Virus record (IMG/VR): IMGVR_UViG_3300049846_001717 | Span: 1-64,000 of that record | Origin: a virus | Length of the DNA: 64,000 nucleotides | Direction: 5' to 3' (one strand) | In this document: piece after piece, positions 27,146-33,224 of the stretch | How positions within the stretch are numbered: position 1 is the first letter of the stretch | Layout of the letters: each line of letters begins with the position of its first letter | Program-made: the position numbers and the translations under genes | Notes under the pieces: generated by a model | Seen by the model: only the letters and a program-made list of their open reading frames with translations | What the model was told of the DNA's origin: nothing | Database searches by the model: none

Positions 27146-27228
27146 CGGAATGCCAGGGAATCGAACCCTGTTGTCCTTGCGGACGTACCTCGGTTCCAGC
27201 GAGGCTCCTAGCCAATCGGTTACATTCC
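27146..27228 (-). tRNA. tRNA-Ser(GGA)
   Basis: Class-II fold with a long variable arm. Loop CTGGAAC gives GGA. The acceptor is GGAATGT with GCATTCC. A CTATTTATAG motif lies about 106 nt upstream. No CCA is encoded. Confidence 0.92.
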
Positions 27229-27333
27229 AACGCGTTCACCTTTACCCATGACCATCGAGGTCATTTCACCCCATTCTATTCATGCACGCCCAACTAACGG
27301 TCCTAAGTTCGAATGGTATGGAACGCAAGGTAT

Positions 27334-27343
27334 CTATAAATAG
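27334..27343 (-). promoter_or_regulatory. CTATTTATAG motif upstream of tRNA-Ser(GGA)
   Basis: Same motif as the copies at 6412, 18646 and 56850, here between the MazG-like gene and tRNA-Ser. It may start a tRNA transcript. The assignment rests only on recurrence. Confidence 0.3.
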
Positions 27344-27344
27344 G

Positions 27345-27632
27345 TTACTTGGATGCTTTCGCCGCTCGCAAATCCATATCCTTCTGGATCATGGAGGCAA
27401 GGGCGAAAATACAGCCAACCGCAACGTCCATCAGTTCGTTGCCTGTTTCGATGGGGTCGTTCTGCTTGACAGCATCCATCAGTTCGAAATATTCTTCGGT
27501 GATGATGCCAAGTGATTCGTGGCTACTGATATACGCGCCGGTGCCATGCTTTTCGATCTTCTGGCCTAGTGCAACGGTCGCGGCTTCAATCGCCTTGAGT
27601 AGAGCGTCATCAGATACTTTCGGTCGTTCCAT
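27345..27632 (-). CDS. MazG-like nucleotide pyrophosphohydrolase
   Basis: 95 residues from ATG at 27632, which has SD GAGG; a longer frame exists but is not needed. TEEYFELMDAV followed by NELMDVAVGCIFAL is the ExxE...ExxD pattern of the MazG family. Such enzymes clear (p)ppGpp-related or modified nucleotides. Together with the RelA/SpoT-type HD hydrolase nearby this suggests control of host nucleotide alarm signals. Confidence 0.75.
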   Translation of the reverse strand: MERPKVSDDALLKAIEAATVALGQKIEKHGTGAYISSHESLGIITEEYFELMDAVKQNDPIETGNELMDVAVGCIFALASMIQKDMDLRAAKASK

Positions 27633-28062
27633 GTGTAACCTCGGGTGTGGGCCAGACATACGGGAGGTCGTCTGGCATGTTTTTGAAATACTTGGAGTAG
27701 TGCTTGAAATCCTTTCGGAGCAGATTGGACTTGTGTGAACGATGTAGCGGCTTTCGGGGGCCGATCCACGGCGGGAAGCCAGTGAAATTCCGAGACACTC
27801 GAGCTTGGAAATACGGCAACAGGCTGTCGTTGTAGCCGCGGCGCCGCCATTCCAAACAGATATACATGCCGTACAGTGCCAACGCACCTTCGTAACCGGT
27901 CCACATCTTGACGGCAGGGTGGTTGCGCCAGCCCTTGGTCTGCGTCTCGTTCAGTAGGATTTGTAGGATCTGCTTGGCTTCAACACGTTGCTTGCCAAGC
28001 CGGCGGTAGTCGAGGACACGGGCCGTGCGCTCGAAATCGGGATATGGAAGGAATGTCTGCAT
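27610..28062 (-). CDS. MSMEG_6728-like protein
   Basis: A 150-residue protein beginning MQTFLPYPDFERTARVLDYR, then LGKQRVEAKQIL and WRNHPAVKMW. This is the conserved start of a family of bacterial and phage proteins annotated as pyrimidine-dimer-glycosylase-like or MSMEG_6728. The activity is not proven. It overlaps the MazG gene by 23 nt. Confidence 0.75.
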   Translation of the reverse strand: MQTFLPYPDFERTARVLDYRRLGKQRVEAKQILQILLNETQTKGWRNHPAVKMWTGYEGALALYGMYICLEWRRRGYNDSLLPYFQARVSRNFTGFPPWIGPRKPLHRSHKSNLLRKDFKHYSKYFKNMPDDLPYVWPTPEVTHGTTESI

Positions 28063-28136
28063 ACCCGTAAACTAACCTTTCGGCACGCGCCTGGCAACCC
28101 TCCGGCACGCGCCAGGCTTGCGTCTGGCCGTCTAAA

Positions 28137-28209
28137 AACCCCCGGTGGGACTCGAACCCACATCTCCTGTTACGGTGGCCCGTTTAGGAAACGGGACCGA
28201 TACGGGGGG
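28137..28209 (-). tRNA. tRNA-Arg(CCU)-like, D-arm replaced
   Basis: A standard T-arm (GTGGG, TTCGAGT, CCCAC) and a 5-bp anticodon arm with loop TTCCTAA (CCU) are clear, and the acceptor pairs over 6 of 7 bp. Only TATCGGT links acceptor and anticodon arm, too short for a D-arm. CGGT pairs with ACCG beyond the arm, so a stem encloses the anticodon arm. The two Ile(GAU) genes share this plan. Confidence 0.7.
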
Positions 28210-28216
28210 CAACTGT

Positions 28217-28429
28217 TTATCGAGGGTCGGTGTTGTTTTTGAACGCGTGGATTGCGATCTCGGCCTCCCACAACTTGTTTTCTACGTGTTCATCGTATGG
28301 ATATCCGTTTTGCTTCTTCGATTCATCCAACCAATATCGATACGAGTCGATTAGAACTCGTAGGATAGCTTTGGACTGAGGCGATTTAACCGACGCCTCT
28401 ATTGCGTCCAGTTCGTCATAACTGATCAT
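28217..28429 (-). CDS. Small hypothetical protein
   Basis: A 70-residue helical protein (MISYDELDAIEASVKSPQSK...). Its ATG overlaps the stop of the upstream amber-containing gene (ATGA), so translation is coupled to it. No family is recognised. Confidence 0.6.
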   Translation of the reverse strand: MISYDELDAIEASVKSPQSKAILRVLIDSYRYWLDESKKQNGYPYDEHVENKLWEAEIAIHAFKNNTDPR

Positions 28430-28659
28430 GTGATACGTGCCTCAGACTTGCCGTTGACGGTGATGATTTCGAGCGTGCCCTTGAACTTGATACTACCCTT
28501 CGTGTGAGGGTTATCCGGCGTTTCCTTCGTAGAAAACCCGACCTGTGAATCTACATGCCACACGTAATGAGTTTGGCCCTTGTGTTTGATGACCCACGGA
28601 GGAATGCCCTACGGATCAGTGATATGAGCCTTGTTGAAATGAAAGACGATGGTATCCAT
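28426..28659 (-). CDS. Small protein gene with in-frame amber (TAG) codon
   Basis: From ATG at 28659 the frame reads MDTIVFHFNKAHITDP, then TAG at 28609-28611, then stays open for 60 more codons (GIPPWVIKHKGQTHYVWHVD...) to TGA at 28426. That stop overlaps the ATG of the next gene. The downstream half has no other start codon. A phage tRNA with anticodon CUA lies 0.9 kb upstream on the same strand, so the codon could be read through. A decayed gene is the plain alternative. Confidence 0.65.
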
Positions 28660-28660
28660 G

Positions 28661-28840
28661 TTACTTAGTGTCCAATTTATTAGCCAATGTTTTTAACTTT
28701 CTAAGAGCAGATTTATACTTCGTCACAGCAAGTTTCCATTCAGGGGATGAATATGTTCCACGTCGATAGGCATTTCCCCATTCATCAAGAATATTTTCCA
28801 TTTCATTCATTATAACATCATTTTTGTTAAGATTTTTCAT
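28661..28840 (-). CDS. Small helical hypothetical protein
   Basis: 59 residues from the ATG at 28840, which overlaps the TAA of the upstream gene (TAATG) and follows SD GAGGAG. It is Lys-rich and helical (SALRKLKTLANKLDTK). Its base composition is more AT-rich than the structural genes, as with the next two genes. Confidence 0.6.
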   Translation of the reverse strand: MKNLNKNDVIMNEMENILDEWGNAYRRGTYSSPEWKLAVTKYKSALRKLKTLANKLDTK

Positions 28841-29061
28841 TACCACTCCTCGTATGAGGTAACATCCAATGTTTCATTGGTTAATGCATCATGAATTTTA
28901 ACAATGGTTCCCAAGCCAGTAGGCGTAAAACTATAAGTAAATCTACCACCAGCGGCACCGGTGCGGCGCGATATCTTCTTTTCTTTAATTATCGTATCCA
29001 AAAATTCTACCCACTTTTCAATTTTTGGAGCGGCATCAAGTGGTATATTAAATAGAGTCAT
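28840..29061 (-). CDS. Small hypothetical protein
   Basis: A 73-residue protein (MTLFNIPLDAAPKIEKWVEF...) with a Gly/Arg patch SRRTGAAGGRFTYSF. It overlaps the Pth2-like gene by 4 nt. No family is recognised. Confidence 0.6.
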   Translation of the reverse strand: MTLFNIPLDAAPKIEKWVEFLDTIIKEKKISRRTGAAGGRFTYSFTPTGLGTIVKIHDALTNETLDVTSYEEW

Positions 29062-29417
29062 TTCACAAGTGATAGATGTTTAAGTGCTTTTGCCTCTTCT
29101 CGGGTCAATGGACCGATACCAAGTGCAGTCATAATAGGGTTGCCATCAAAGTGAGGAGGCATAACATGGCCAGAATCAATGATGAGACTGTGTGGCCACC
29201 CATTGGCCTTCGCCAGTTTGACCAAGGCACGTATATCGGTGACAGAGCCTTCTAGAGTGACCTTCGTACCCAATCCACCCTTCTGATAGAGCCTGGCACG
29301 CCTGGGATTGAGTTGAACACACTCCAAATACGAATTAAGGAAAGCGTGACCCGCTTGAGCGGCCAGCTTTCCTGTCGGCATGTGTAAATCTTTACGAACT
29401 ATGGCATAGAGCTTCAT
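29058..29417 (-). CDS. Peptidyl-tRNA hydrolase, Pth2 type
   Basis: A 119-residue protein: KLYAIVRKDLHMPTGKLAAQ, AGHAFLNSY, TKVTLEG, LIIDSGHV and TALGIGPLTREEAKAL. The last two are the Pth2 fingerprint (usually TVLGIGP near the end). Pth2 frees tRNA from dropped peptides and is typical of archaea and eukaryotes but also occurs in phages and some bacteria. It fits the phage tRNA and tmRNA equipment around it. Confidence 0.88.
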   Translation of the reverse strand: MKLYAIVRKDLHMPTGKLAAQAGHAFLNSYLECVQLNPRRARLYQKGGLGTKVTLEGSVTDIRALVKLAKANGWPHSLIIDSGHVMPPHFDGNPIMTALGIGPLTREEAKALKHLSLVK

Positions 29418-29442
29418 GTTGACTTCATCTTCCTAGAACATA

Positions 29443-29529
29443 TTATTTGGTCTTTTTGTTATGGGTTTTAGCGTGTTTTAACGCTTGTTTCATGGACTTC
29501 ATGAGTTCTTTAAATAGTTTCTTTTTCAT
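29443..29529 (-). CDS. Short Lys-rich peptide
   Basis: A 28-residue frame (MKKKLFKELMKSMKQALKHA...) ending TAA. It is strongly basic and helical, suited to binding RNA. It starts 2 nt before the suppressor tRNA gene ends and precedes the Pth2 gene, which supports but does not prove translation. Confidence 0.5.
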   Translation of the reverse strand: MKKKLFKELMKSMKQALKHAKTHNKKTK

Positions 29530-29530
29530 A

Positions 29531-29602
29531 AGCTCGTGGCGAGGCTTGAACTCGCTTCTTTCGTTTTAGAGACGAAGGCACCGGCCGATATACCACACGA
29601 GC
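29531..29602 (-). tRNA. Amber suppressor tRNA, anticodon CUA
   Basis: All four arms fold: acceptor GCTCGTG/CACGAGC, D-arm, anticodon stem TTCGT/ACGAA with the 7-nt loop CTCTAAA, short variable loop and T-arm GCGAG/CTCGC. U33 is kept and positions 34-36 read CUA, pairing with UAG. N73 is U. The first 20 bases resemble the neighbouring tRNA-Val(GAC). The amino acid it carries cannot be told. Confidence 0.9.
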
Positions 29603-29618
29603 GTTTTCAAAATAATAG

Positions 29619-29691
29619 TGCTCACGGAAAGGATCGAACTTTCTGTCTCTACTATGTCAAAGTAGCGTGTTAGCCGGTACACCACGCGAGC
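29619..29691 (-). tRNA. tRNA-Val(GAC)
   Basis: Standard class-I fold with anticodon stem CTACT/AGTAG and loop TTGACAT. No CCA is encoded. It shares its acceptor and D-region pattern with the suppressor tRNA downstream. Confidence 0.9.
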
Positions 29692-29771
29692 GATCGAGAG
29701 TTCACGAAATTTAACGTTCTTGGTACTCACAACTTTCTTTACGAACGTATAATCTGTGCACAGATTATAAG

Positions 29772-29858
29772 AGGATCGGACAGGATTCGAACCTGTGATT
29801 AAGTCTTTCGACTATATGGTTTTGCAGACCATTGCGTTGGCCACTTCGCTACCGATCC
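29772..29858 (-). tRNA. tRNA-Cys(GCA) with long variable arm
   Basis: Anticodon loop CTGCAAA gives GCA. The variable region is AGTC-GAAA-GACT, a class-II arm with a GNRA loop, unlike the usual short variable loop of tRNA-Cys. Acceptor and T-arm are standard. A long arm is a SerRS recognition feature, so charging with Ser or Cys is open. Confidence 0.85.
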
Positions 29859-29863
29859 AAAAG

Positions 29864-29956
29864 AGCGATTTCCTGAGTCGAACAGGTCTTCGTACCTGGA
29901 GGGGTACGCGTGCTGATGGATCATCTTGCGACAACCCGCCGTTACACTAAAACCGC
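29864..29956 (-). tRNA. tRNA-Trp(CCA)-like with D-region hairpin insert
   Basis: The acceptor GCGGTTT/AAATCGC and T-loop TTCGACT are present, though only four T-stem pairs form. Between the D-loop start (GTGTAACGG) and D-stem end (GCAC) lies an insert with a GCAA-loop hairpin (TTGTC-GCAA-GATGA). The anticodon stem CGTAC/GTACG has an 8-nt loop CCCTCCAG, or a 6-nt loop if extended. CCA is the best anticodon reading. A normal tRNA-Trp exists at 44270. Confidence 0.6.
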
Positions 29957-30096
29957 AAATTGGCGCAAAGGGTGGAATTGTACATCCACTACAGAATTGA
30001 ATCCCCTTGCATATTACTGGCGGCAGGCGAAGGATCTACCCCTTCATACATAGTCAATGCTAGCCCGCCAAACTGATTTTCACGAGGTTGTTACAA
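29957..30096 (-). other. Structured spacer between tRNAs, unassigned
   Basis: TTGGCG near 30072 can pair with CGCCAA near 29958, and hairpins GAAGG/CCTTC and GTGGA/TCCAC lie within. No canonical T-arm or anticodon loop is found. It looks tRNA-sized but cannot be assigned. Confidence 0.3.
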
Positions 30097-30170
30097 TAGC
30101 GGAGGTTGGATTTGAACCAACGTCCTTCCGGTTATGAGCCGGACGCGCTGCCGGGCTGCGCCACTCCGCG
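30097..30170 (-). tRNA. Initiator-type tRNA-fMet(CAU)
   Basis: The sequence closely follows bacterial initiator tRNA: CGCGGAG start, D-arm GCGCAGCCCGGCAGCGCG, loop CTCATAA, T-loop TTCAAAT. Positions 1 and 72 are C and U, a mismatch as in initiators. The anticodon stem ends in two G:C pairs, not the usual three. No CCA is encoded. Confidence 0.85.
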
Positions 30171-30219
30171 TCAATGTTACTTTAACTGTCGAACTTTGAT
30201 CTCATACGTCCCTGTGGGG

Positions 30220-30555
30220 GTTGGATGCCAATAGCCAGGATTCTGTATAATGACAATCATTTGACTCAGTCCTCTTGCGAGGACCGCCCCACGTTTATAG
30301 TGAGGTGCTCTCAACCCGATACCTTTGGTCAGACGGACCCGTATCTGCTCGAGATTGCAGCGCCTATCCTGTCGCCCGTTTCATCCACCGCGTTATCGTG
30401 GCTCGTTTCTGTTGCCGTGACTCCATTTCGGAAAATACGAATTTCTCCATAAGATTCCTTATAGGGGAGCAGCTTCCACTCTAGGCTGTCTTGTGCTGTC
30501 CTGAACTTCCTCAACGTACAATCTAGTGTACGCCGCGATTGTCTAGGCATCCAAC
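30220..30555 (-). ncRNA. rnpB: RNase P RNA (M1-like)
   Basis: The ends pair over 10 bp (GTTGGATGCC with GGCATCCAAC, P1). GACAATC pairs with GATTGTC (P2), and CAGGA with TCCTG (P4). Conserved boxes are recognisable: GAGGAAGTTCAGG (CR-I), GGCAACAGAAACGA (CR-III), GATGAAACGG, CTCGAGCAGA (CR-IV) and CAAATGATTGTC...ACAGAATCCTGGCTA (CR-V). The P4 pairs differ from E. coli in a compensated way. It is about 336 nt, a normal size. RNase P makes tRNA 5' ends; the gene sits inside the tRNA array. The protein subunit was not found in this window. Confidence 0.93.
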
Positions 30556-30695
30556 TGTTTTACGATGTCCCGCAATTCCTTCCATTCGTCCTTCGTGAAT
30601 TCCGAACCATCCTTGTACATCGGACCGACAAACGTGTCACCCGAATGTAGTCTAACATGTTCGATGAACTTTGTCAAGAGCGATTTGTAGTTCAT
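30543..30695 (-). CDS. Small protein upstream of RNase P RNA
   Basis: A 50-residue frame (MNYKSLLTKFIEHVRLHSGD...) with SD AAGGA. Its last four codons and TAG overlap the P1 strand of RNase P RNA, so the two must come from one transcript or compete for it. No family is recognised. Confidence 0.65.
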   Translation of the reverse strand: MNYKSLLTKFIEHVRLHSGDTFVGPMYKDGSEFTKDEWKELRDIVKQLDA

Positions 30696-30734
30696 TGTAA
30701 TCCTTACTTCTTGGGAACTTATACTGCATGGAGA

Positions 30735-30831
30735 GGTCAGGTGCTAGCCATGTCTGGCAGAAGGTGTCTTAGTAGTCTTGCAGGCATCCCTGTAGTGTCT
30801 ATAAGCATAATCTTCTTTTGCATACCTGACC
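30735..30831 (-). other. Stem-closed intergenic element between tRNA-Pro and a small gene
   Basis: GGTCAGGT (30824-30831) pairs with ACCTGACC (30735-30742), closing about 80 nt. A 28-codon frame starting ATG at 30823 (MQKKIMLIDTTGMPARLLRH...) lies inside. It may be a small peptide or a non-coding spacer; the stem starts 3 nt after tRNA-Pro. Confidence 0.35.
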
Positions 30832-30834
30832 AAG

Positions 30835-30907
30835 TCGGAAAGACAGGACTTGAACCTGCAACCCCCTGGTCCCAAACCAGGTGATCTGCCAATTGATCTA
30901 CTTTCCG
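30835..30907 (-). tRNA. tRNA-Pro(UGG)
   Basis: Standard fold with stem CCTGG/CCAGG and loop TTTGGGA, anticodon UGG. The acceptor is CGGAAAG with CTTTCCG. A second UGG gene lies at 38401. No CCA is encoded. Confidence 0.9.
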
Positions 30908-31247
30908 AGTAGAGGGGAACGGGCTGAGAATACACCCGTTCTAGTCATCCTTTTGAACCATTATCCATCCCACATCCCTGTGAGACGTTCGATTCGTTTC
31001 CACGGTGACTCTCACCGTCGATGACCACAGCGACCTTTTTTAAAGTGTGGCGTTTCACTTGTCGTCTAGCACTTCTCGACACTTCTCCTACCGTCTGCCT
31101 TGCGAGCAGTACACAGTCGCTAAACCGTTACGTGCGGGTCTATATCGAAGACTCTCTGGCTTGGGGCCATCGAATCCGCCGTCTTCCTTGCGGGACGGCA
31201 TTACGCTGTTTATCATGCTTAGACCGAGGAAGTCTTTCCGTTTTTGG
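30908..31247 (-). ncRNA. Structured non-coding stretch, candidate large RNA
   Basis: 340 nt without a credible gene. It contains several GCAA-loop hairpins (near CCCGCAAGG and CTCGCAAGG) and a GACGGTGA/TCACCGT stem. Its density of hairpins resembles large phage-associated RNAs, but no family could be matched by eye. Confidence 0.35.
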
Positions 31248-31318
31248 ATTCGTATGATGGATTTGAACCACCATTAAATTGTTAATAGCAATGTGCCTTA
31301 CCGTTAGGCAAATACGAC
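31248..31318 (-). tRNA. tRNA-Asn-like (anticodon AUU)
   Basis: T-arm GGTGG/CCATC with loop TTCAAAT, D-arm GCC/GGC, and anticodon loop CTATTAA on a 4-bp stem. Positions 34-36 read AUU, with an unusual A34, and the first acceptor pair is mismatched (G:A). This may be a decaying gene. Two normal Asn(GUU) genes are at 40894 and 40996. Confidence 0.55.
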
Positions 31319-31933
31319 TTTGAACGAAGTGCTTCCTCAGTTGTTCCAATGACTTTTGATCATCAGAATGCAACACTCCGCGGCTACCGTTCCCCCTGAA
31401 CAGGGTACTACGTCATACGTCACGAACTCGGGCTGGCCTCTTAATAGCGGACAGCTCAGTTCATTAGTATTCCTGTGAAGCTCTTGGTTTCAAGGCCTCG
31501 AACCTCACAAGTATCTGTTACCTATCTGTTCTCGCGTGTGGGTTGAAATGGAGCCCGGCACCACCCGTCAGACTTCATGAACTTGCTTTCCTTCCCGAAG
31601 GAAGGGGCGTCAGCCCACGTTTTTCCCATTTCCACGCTTCGAACCTATCACCGAACCTTCGCCCGATGCTACTGGCTTCGAACCAGTAAAGGCCAGACTT
31701 GTTTGGATGAACCGTCTTGCGACGGCCCGGGTTACAAAGATAGCCCGGTTTATAGGCCTTACGACCTACTGTTCTTACGGAGTCCAAACACCCCGTTGTT
31801 TCGATTATCAAACAACACTACAATATGGCGGTGTAAAATCAAACTCGATTGTTACAACCCAATCAAGAATTGCCCTGATCGTAAATCCCGTAGTTGCGTT
31901 AGAGTTTCACGACCCTATTGATTTCACACCATA
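31319..31933 (-). ncRNA. Long structured non-coding stretch with tRNA-like fragment
   Basis: 615 nt with no supported gene. At 31667-31756 a T-arm (ACTGG, TTCGAAG, CCAGT) follows a D-like region with a GCAA hairpin (CCGTC-GCAA-GACGG) that matches the insert in the tRNA at 29864; no anticodon loop is visible. The rest holds several long stems. It may be one large RNA together with 30908-31247. Confidence 0.35.
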
Positions 31934-32005
31934 TAGCTCTTACGGGTATCGATCCCGTTTTCACAGCTTGAAAGGCTGTTGTCCTAGCCAGTAGACGAAA
32001 GAGCC
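31934..32005 (-). tRNA. tRNA-Glu(UUC)
   Basis: Standard fold with stem ACAGC/GCTGT and loop CTTTCAA, anticodon UUC. The first acceptor pair is G:U. The T-loop ATCGATA lacks T54, as in the Asp and His genes of this array. Confidence 0.9.
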
Positions 32006-32182
32006 ATCGTTTCCTACTCATGTAACCTAATATATCGAACCCCATTTGGCAAGGGGTGAAACAACAGTAAGAAAACGGCACCGTTTATCTCGTGCGATAC
32101 GGCCTAGGCAATTCACACGCCGCAGAATCCTGACTGGACTTACCCGATCCGGTGCGTGCCGAATCGTTGTTGTTTCAAAAAC
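32006..32182. other. Intergenic, no gene seen
   Basis: This stretch holds a short stem (ACCCC/GGGGT) and no reading frame with a start signal on either strand. I see no further feature in it. Confidence 0.4.
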
Positions 32183-32289
32183 GAAACTATAGGCGGGATT
32201 CGAACCCAGCTCTCCGGCATTTGCGTGCCTACTCCACCGCGTGGGTGTCTCGGACTTCCGATGTGCTTCCAGTTACACTACTATGTTTC
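32183..32289 (-). other. tRNA-like element with several extra hairpins
   Basis: The ends pair (GAAAC-ATAG with CTAT-A-GTTTC, one bulge), a T-loop TTCGAAT and a D-like GTGTAACTGGAAGCAC are present. No 7-nt anticodon loop is found between them. Three short hairpins lie there instead. It may be a tRNA remnant or tRNA-mimic. Confidence 0.4.
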
Positions 32290-32292
32290 AAG

Positions 32293-32365
32293 AGCGAATG
32301 AAGGGACTCGAACCCTCAACAACCACCTTGGCAAGGTGGTACTCTGCCAATTGAGTTACATTCGC
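32293..32365 (-). tRNA. tRNA-Gly(GCC)
   Basis: Standard fold with stem CCACC/GGTGG and loop TTGCCAA, anticodon GCC. A second GCC gene is at 44580. No CCA is encoded. Confidence 0.92.
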
Positions 32366-32373
32366 AACTTCTG

Positions 32374-32661
32374 TTACTTCACTGCCAATACGTTGGATTC
32401 CGGCAATACGTAGAACTTCTCGCCGTTGTCTTCCACTTCGAACGCATTGAACTTCTGGAACCAGATCGTGTCACCGACCTTCAAATCCACGGGCGTTCGT
32501 TCGCCGGTTGACGACCACTTGCCTCTGCCCACAGCAACCACTTCGCCGGTGATGACTTGGCCCGTATTCGCCGACGTTTCGGGAATATACAAACCAGCAG
32601 CGGTAGTCTGTGATCCAGCGGTACGTACTCGTACCATCACATTATCGTTCAGAACTCGCAT
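32374..32661 (-). CDS. groES: Co-chaperonin GroES-like
   Basis: A 95-residue protein, the usual GroES size. It shows VMVRVRTAGSQTTAAGLYIP (mobile-loop region), TGEVVAVGRGKW and KVGDTIWFQKF. It caps GroEL-type chaperonins to fold proteins. Phages such as T4 carry a GroES substitute (gp31) for capsid folding; here a full GroEL lies 13 kb away at 45708. It is flanked directly by tRNA genes, an odd place for a chaperonin gene. Confidence 0.9.
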   Translation of the reverse strand: MRVLNDNVMVRVRTAGSQTTAAGLYIPETSANTGQVITGEVVAVGRGKWSSTGERTPVDLKVGDTIWFQKFNAFEVEDNGEKFYVLPESNVLAVK

Positions 32662-32683
32662 GAAACCTCTTGGTTGTCGTACA

Positions 32684-32753
32684 TAGCCCCTGGGGGAATC
32701 GAACCCGCATTCGCTGATCCAAAGTCAGCTGTCCTACCATTGAACGAAGGGGC
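32684..32753 (-). tRNA. tRNA-Gln(UUG)
   Basis: Fold complete with stem GCTGA/TCAGC, loop CTTTGGA, anticodon UUG. The acceptor starts G1 rather than the U1 of the two other Gln genes at 41379 and 41453. No CCA is encoded. Confidence 0.88.
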
Positions 32754-32759
32754 AATAAT

Positions 32760-33017
32760 TCAAACTTTTCGCAACTTGAACATCGTATCGATGCCGTTGG
32801 CATCCGTACCGTGTCGTAAGAATACGATAGGTGTATCCACTCCGTCAAACTTGACACCAACCGCTTCGAACGATAACTGTGGTTGATCCGTGGCTTTGAT
32901 CACAAGACCGCGGGTTCCTGTGAGGAGGAACGTTGGTGCGGCCGATGCACCGTCCAGATGATAGACTGTATCTTCCGTTATTTCCACAACATCGTTTACT
33001 TGTAACTGTGTATTCAT
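32760..33017 (-). CDS. Small hypothetical protein
   Basis: An 85-residue beta-rich protein (MNTQLQVNDVVEITEDTVYH...) that could form an SH3- or Tudor-like barrel (GTRGLVIKATDQPQLSFEAV). It sits between two tRNA genes. No family is recognised. Confidence 0.6.
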   Translation of the reverse strand: MNTQLQVNDVVEITEDTVYHLDGASAAPTFLLTGTRGLVIKATDQPQLSFEAVGVKFDGVDTPIVFLRHGTDANGIDTMFKLRKV

Positions 33018-33020
33018 AAG

Positions 33021-33093
33021 AGCAAGTAGCGGGATTCGAACCCGCGACGTCCTGCTTGGAAGGCAGGCATTCTAGCCACTGAATTATACTTGC
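33021..33093 (-). tRNA. tRNA-Gly(UCC)
   Basis: Standard fold with stem CCTGC/GCAGG, loop CTTCCAA, anticodon UCC. A stem-closed element lies 3 nt upstream of its 5' end. No CCA is encoded. Confidence 0.92.
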
Positions 33094-33095
33094 AT

Positions 33096-33176
33096 TGACC
33101 CTATCTTGAATGCCGTTTTTTAGCGAGGACTTCCAAAACCTCGTACTATCTCTCGACTCAAATCATTAATAGGGTC
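33096..33176 (-). other. Stem-closed element before tRNA-Gly(UCC)
   Basis: A 10-bp perfect terminal stem (TTGACCCTAT with ATAGGGTCAA) closes about 60 nt containing a CGAGG/CCTCG hairpin with a 10-nt loop. No T-loop or frame is seen. Similar elements lie at 30735, 33505 and 38108. Confidence 0.4.
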
Positions 33177-33224
33177 AACCCGCATTAAATCTCAGAGGAT
33201 TTGGTAATGGGGCAAGTTATGATT

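Noticed and set aside
27566-27904. Long minus frames overlapping the MazG and MSMEG_6728-like genes
   Set aside because: Shadows of the two real genes in other frames.
28063-28136. Direct repeat CGGCACGCGCC twice, possible attachment site
   Set aside because: Too short and no integrase or second copy elsewhere in the window.
30329-30550. Minus frame of 73 codons starting MPRQSRRTLDCTLRK
   Set aside because: It lies wholly inside the RNase P RNA, has odd composition and no SD.
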